Assembly: GCF_947507565.1 (NCBI RefSeq)
Contig: NC_089189.1
Coordinates: 682,001-746,000 of the forward strand
Direction of reading: 5' to 3'
Length of the DNA: 64,000 nucleotides
Source of the DNA: Oscarella lobularis
Taxonomy: Eukaryota; Porifera; Homoscleromorpha; Homosclerophorida; Oscarellidae
Part shown: in pieces, positions 56,516 to 64,000 of the stretch
Numbering within the stretch: position 1 is the first letter of the stretch
Layout: the number at the start of each line of letters is the position of its first letter
Translations under genes and position numbers: made by a program
The notes under the pieces: model-generated
What the model was told of the DNA's origin: nothing
What the model saw: the letters and a program-made list of their open reading frames with translations, nothing else
The model's database searches: none

Positions 56516-56838
56516 GAGCCGGACTGGCCTTCCGAAGCCTCTTCAATGCCTGCGCGTTTTCGTGTAGCCTCCCAAGATAGACAACTTGTGAACGCAGAAG
56601 AATTGAAGTGGAATGAATGCGCGCAAAGTGTCTTGTATTGCTGTTGTCTGCTTGCTCTGCAAATGTGATGCCGGAGTACGACGGGTGAAAGCGCGTGAAA
56701 GACGCGTCCGAAAGGGTAAGCTTTCGTTCGATAGACAATGCAAGAACGCCCCAGCCTCATGCAAAACCCACTCTCCTACACGCGGAGTAAATTTAGCTAA
56801 ACAGTCACTATGAGAACTATAGTAGACAGAAAACAGAG

Positions 56839-60172
<3,334 letters not shown>

Positions 60173-60873
60173 GGTGCGGGGTGTATGTTTGTGTGGAAGT
60201 GAGTCTGGGATGGGTTATGTTAACTCGTGACGTCAAGGGTAGGAGGGTGCGTCCTAATTAGGAGCGGATTCAAACCAGCGATACAGCGCGCGAAGGGAGT
60301 GGGAAATTTTTTGCCGCGAAGACGAACGCTTTAGAGAGACTTCGGGTCGTTGGCCGTTCTGTACACTGACTGACTTCCCTTCGTATACTGTACAGCATAA
60401 CAATTTAATTAAAATATGAAACAGGCTACAGTCAGTCAAGTCAAATATATTTAGGTTCCTAAGGGAAAAGTTGCCCTGCGCGTTTTAAGTCTCAGAACAG
60501 GTACTGTATCACTTGAGTCGTCCTTGGAGATGAAGACAATTTTTAATGATTATGACAATAATGATTGTGTTAATAATGAAGATGATGAAGATTCATATCG
60601 ATGACGGCGTTATATAAATGAAGAGAGACAGTCAGGGCATGCATTCTTTATTTTATTGCACGAGGCTTGCATGGACAGCTATACGTCATAAGGCAACTTT
60701 TATACAAAAGTCAATATAAACAGCCGCTTGCCTACCTTCATAGGACTCATTGATCAAACTTACTGGGTTGCTCAATGCGGGCGCCGCGGCTGCTCGCTTC
60801 GTAGAGAAATGAGAGATCGATGCATTGGCCAATAGGATAACCCGATGCGCTCTCGTGACTTAAGATTTTGTGA
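60173..60873. other. Intergenic region upstream of RTK-D
   Basis: About 700 bases with the RTK-D promoter at its left end, the end of the segmental duplication near 60265, and then AT-rich unique sequence. No gene is seen. Confidence 0.5.
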
Positions 60874-61062
60874 CCCGTATATCCGGGTAGGGTAATCGGT
60901 TTTTCCTTGTTTTTCCTTGAAAAACCGATTACCCTACCCGGATATACGGGAACCCGATGCGCCCTCGTGACTAAAGATTTTGTGACCCGTATATCCGGGT
61001 AGGGTAATCGGTTTTTCAAGGAAAAACAAGGAAAAACCGATTACCCTACCCGGATATACGGG
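60874..61062. repeat. Two 77-nt palindromes in a tandem 112-bp repeat, loops inverted
   Basis: Each palindrome has perfect 32-nt arms beginning CCCGTATATCCGGGTAGGGT: arms 60874-60905 / 60919-60950 and 60986-61017 / 61031-61062. The 13-nt loops (60906-60918 and 61018-61030) are reverse complements of each other. A ~35-bp leader containing CTCGTGACT and GATTTTGTGA precedes each palindrome, giving a 112-bp repeat period. The element could be a foldback or MITE-like remnant. Confidence 0.93.
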
Positions 61063-61229
61063 AATCTGCAACTTCGGGAATTATTAGTGCTAAAATCTTA
61101 TAGAAAATCAGACATCATTTATTCATAATAAAAAGAAAAGCGTTATAAAATTAAATATAAAATTGAAAAATCGTATATGTAAGCAATTATAATAGAAAAT
61201 TCGTATCAAAAATTATAGACACCCTCGAT

Positions 61230-61899
61230 TTAGAGCCTCTGCCAGAACAACCTCCCGGTATTTTCCTTGTCCCGTTGCACCCAATCGGGTAAAGCGTTCA
61301 AAAGATCACATCCTTCTAACTCTAACTCTGTTAGACCACTGAAGTGATCAACGTTGTCGTCTTCTGAGAGTTCCTTCCTTGGTAACCCTTCTGTGCCGGG
61401 AAGCAAAAATTTGCCATTGTTTTTTTCGAAGACAAGCAACTTCGCAAATTTACGGTTCCCTTTTGTATTAAATAATTTATTCTTGCAGCGGCTTTCATTA
61501 CGCTATGCAACCAAAGAGAGAATTCCGTTAGCATCAAAAGTACGGTCTTTTGACAACGCGGCGGTGACTTACTTTGACTGCGATATTGTCATTCGAATCG
61601 AATCCAATGCAAAGCTCTGACGTTTTGCTGCCAGCAAAGGCATACTTGTTTTCTTTGTCATCGACTTTGTTACCGACGCAAAGAGAAAATTCGCTAGTTT
61701 CGTCCGGTTTACCGAACTCTATACTGTCGCCTTTTGTGACCCTCAGCCACTTTTTGATCCCATTGGAGTCTCGCTTGTAAAAGACGATTTTACCAAGTTC
61801 AGCTCTTGGATGGCAGAAACTTGGGCTCGGCGTCGGATTCGCTTCGACATTCAAGACGAACGAGAAAAGGACGATTGCAACTTGAAACAAATTGGACAT
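61230..61899 (-). CDS. Small secreted protein of unknown function
   Basis: Two exons, 61573-61899 and 61481-61230, joined by a GTAAGT donor and a GCAAG acceptor, phase 0; 192 aa. The first 21 residues are a clear signal peptide (VAIVLFSFVLNVEA). The mature protein is rich in charged residues, has few cysteines (about four: FCHPRAEL, SLCVGN, SELCIGF, GCDLL) and has two short similar stretches (KIVFYKRDSNG and KLLVFEKNNGK), one per exon, which may mean an internal beta-type repeat. I do not recognise a family. A TATA-like TATTTAAAG lies about 95 bases before the ATG. Confidence 0.65.
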
Positions 61900-61991
61900 G
61901 ACTGCTATGCTTAGGTTCTGTATTGCTCTCTCGATCTCTCTGAGCTAGAGTCTCTCTCTCTGCTTTGGATGACAACCTGAATGTCGCTCTC

Positions 61992-62000
61992 CTTTAAATA
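61992..62000 (-). promoter_or_regulatory. TATA-like box of the small secreted gene
   Basis: The minus strand reads TATTTAAAG here, about 95 bases before the start codon at 61899. Transcription would begin near 61965. A box this clear is rare at the other promoters of the window. Confidence 0.5.
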
Positions 62001-62546
62001 CAGGCCGTCGAGACGGGTTTCCCCTATAATTCGATTAACCAAAACGACCGCCGACGGATGCGCTTACTTCCTAAATACGGTTTGGAACTATCCATTGTTT
62101 CAATTTGGTCGAAGTTAACGAGTAAGCCTCCGAGGTGCAGGCGAATGCCGGAAGCAGCTGCTCTCTAACTTTCCCTGCGACCTGGCCGACAGGACGTTGC
62201 CTCATACCGCGAAGCAAGTCTAGCTAGAGAGAGCAATTATATAGTAACCGCAAATAGAGATTCTTCTATAACTAAGATACGCCTCAGCAAGGAGGCACCT
62301 TCATGCTACGAGATTAGTTTGTCGGGGGAGGGGGCCTCAATCAGGGTCCATGCACTCTACGGAACTCGATGCAGATTGCATTTGCACTCTACGGAAGTCG
62401 ATAAATTGCATATGCATATGCACGATACGACGCTATTATTGTTTCACCGGAGCTTACAATCCTAATCGTAACTATGATCTCGCCAAGGATGCGTTCAGTG
62501 AAAAATGCGACGGGAATGTCGTCGCCGTCCCGTGATTGCGGTTCAT

Positions 62547-62690
62547 GATTCCGCAAGCGAGATTGGGAAATTTCGCTGACAGATACAACAAATCAGAAGA
62601 TGTGTCCCAAAACTTGGTAGCGGTTTTCAGTGGGCGTCCTAGTATACTCTCTCGCAAAGGCGAGCTCGGCACGCAGCTCGACGCTCACGT
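62547..62690 (+). CDS. Possible exon of an unrecognised gene
   Basis: A plus-strand frame opens at ATG 62547 and runs 48 codons to CAC before a consensus GTAAGA donor at 62691. Codon use resembles the neighbouring genes. I could not join it to a following exon in frame, so it may be a remnant or part of the fragment at 62995-63680. Confidence 0.25.
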
Positions 62691-62994
62691 AAGAAAACTT
62701 AGGAATGAATGACCTCCTCCCCACCATTGCACTGTTTTTCTATCTCCTTCTACGGTTAGATGACTATGGCCGAAGGGTATACTTATATAGCGTCTATCTG
62801 TAACGGTGCTTGGGGAGCTGCAAGAAGAGCCTTTTCTTGAAAGCTCCTTTTTTCTAAATCGACCTACTGCAGTAGCATCGATTTACCCATTGCGGTTTCC
62901 GATGGAAGGCTTCGCCGACATCAAACTCGCGCCAGCACGAGGACACTTTCTGAGTCATAGCCTTAATTAACCTACTCGAAAACTCTCGGGGAAC

Positions 62995-63679
62995 GTGGCC
63001 ACGCAAGTAAGTCGTGTTTCCTACTACTATTACGTAATACTACTTCTCAGTTTATCAGGATATATCCACCCGCCTACGTACACCCACGGGCCGGCGCCAA
63101 CGGTGCACGACACGACGAGCGCGATTCGCTCATTTTTAAAGGGACTCGCAATGAGGAATCTATCTTTTGAAGGCCTTTTCCACAACGAGATACAGTCTTT
63201 TTCTACGAGTATCTACCGAAAGGAGGAAAGAAATTCGGAAGCGACTTGCGGAACAATTAGGGTCGGGAACGACCCCGCAAACCGCGGACTATACTGCTGG
63301 GACGCGCGTATACGTTCGCTTCCACAAATGACGATATCCATTCAATGGTTTACACAGAACCCGGCCCAACTCGAGTCTTGTTTGATATCTGTTGCTATGG
63401 TATGGTTTGTCTAGCGCCATTTCTGCCCTACTGTTACTAAATTAGTCAGACCGTTTTAGGCCGATTAGCGAGCCAACTATAAACGCAGGAAGACGCCACT
63501 GCTGTACTCTGAGTTCACTAAACGTTTCTTAATTTAGCATGGCGACGAACTGCCGTTCGCCAGATTTCCCCCCACGGAAATGCGTCCAAATTTGGGAGAG
63601 AAACTGGGAGCAGATTTTCAGTGGGGATGCGTTACATTTATAGTATGCTATCCGGCATGTGACCTCCCTATAGCTTTCC
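62995..63679 (+). CDS. Putative unrecognised gene, two-exon fragment
   Basis: An open frame from 62995 (no clear ATG; an internal ATG lies near 63151) runs to about 63400, ending CLISVAM before a GTATGG donor. A TTTAG acceptor near 63538 continues in phase with HGDELPFARFPPTEMRPN and stays open to a TAG near 63690. Several exon-like properties are present (GLYCWDARI, QWFTQNPAQLESC), but I do not recognise a family and the 5' end is not visible. Confidence 0.3.
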
Positions 63680-63699
63680 TTTGCGACTAGCTCTCTTTT

Positions 63700-64000
63700 C
63701 TCGAGTCTCTTCTGTTCTATGCATGTCAAAAAGCGTACTTCTACCCTATGTGTATTAATTTGCCACTACAGTACTCTATAATAGTACTATCTACGTAGGG
63801 GAACAAAAGGACTCGGAAGCGATCTCTCGCTTCCCATAACGAAGATATCCTGCTCATTGTAATATGTGCATGTACAGAAACGGCGACGAAACCTTCGAAG
63901 TAAGACACTCCGGAGTCTTAGGCATGCAAGTATGCGGTCATAGATGCGGTTCATAGCGCTACCGCAAGTACCATTGTTCAATTAACTTACGCGATCTATT
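63700..64000. other. Right edge, no supported feature
   Basis: AT-rich sequence with short open frames on the minus strand only. I see nothing I can support here. Confidence 0.4.

Overview
The window is nuclear DNA from an animal with a compact genome. All genes are eukaryotic and most are cut by short introns (about 45-150 nt); genes sit within a few hundred bases of one another, often head to head. The content (an RFX factor, Ig-type receptor tyrosine kinases, an axonemal dynein, a PSTPIP-type F-BAR/SH3 protein, an ankyrin-ROC-COR-death protein) is metazoan. Tiny introns plus a local cluster of Ig receptor kinases suggest an early-branching animal such as a homoscleromorph sponge; that placement is inference, not proof.

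Layout. 1-2281 (-): secreted LamG/thrombospondin-type protein running off the left edge. 2525-5313 (+): RFX-family factor containing a U12-type AT-AC intron. 6046-9306 and 9739-12609 (+): two tandem Ig receptor tyrosine kinases (RTK-A, RTK-B). 13001-15486 (-): PSTPIP1-like F-BAR/SH3 protein. 15647-31350 (+): axonemal dynein heavy chain 1. 31463-33426 (+): coproporphyrinogen oxidase. 33658-34902 (-): Rab-type GTPase. 35739-37975 (+): AVL9 homologue. 38051-38554 (-): HINT1-like histidine-triad protein. 38652-48955 (+): giant ankyrin-ROC-COR-death protein. 49163-52272 (+): S9 prolyl-oligopeptidase-family protein. 52684-55136 (-): RTK-C. 55412-56515 (+): broken partial copy of the peptidase. 56839-60172 (-): RTK-D, a duplicate of RTK-C. 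60874-61062: two 77-nt palindromes. 61230-61899 (-): small secreted protein. 62.3-63.7 kb: unrecognised coding-like fragments.

Gene models were assembled by hand: each exon was joined so that splice sites, reading phase and family alignment agree, and total coding lengths divide by three. From this, eight of about 158 modelled introns begin with GC instead of GT, and one intron is AT-AC. Two of the GC introns lie at the same point (kinase glycine loop) in RTK-A and RTK-B.

The most striking regions are (i) the 38.65-48.96 kb gene, where about 23 nearly identical 201-bp units encode some 46 ankyrin repeats in an alternating 402-bp higher-order pattern, followed by a ROC GTPase domain split by a linker built from duplicated phase-1 exons, a COR region and one or two death-fold domains; (ii) the tandem segmental duplication at 51.1-60.3 kb, which made a peptidase pseudogene and two receptor kinases whose ectodomains differ by an in-frame exon-fusing deletion; and (iii) the twin palindromes whose loops are inverted relative to each other.
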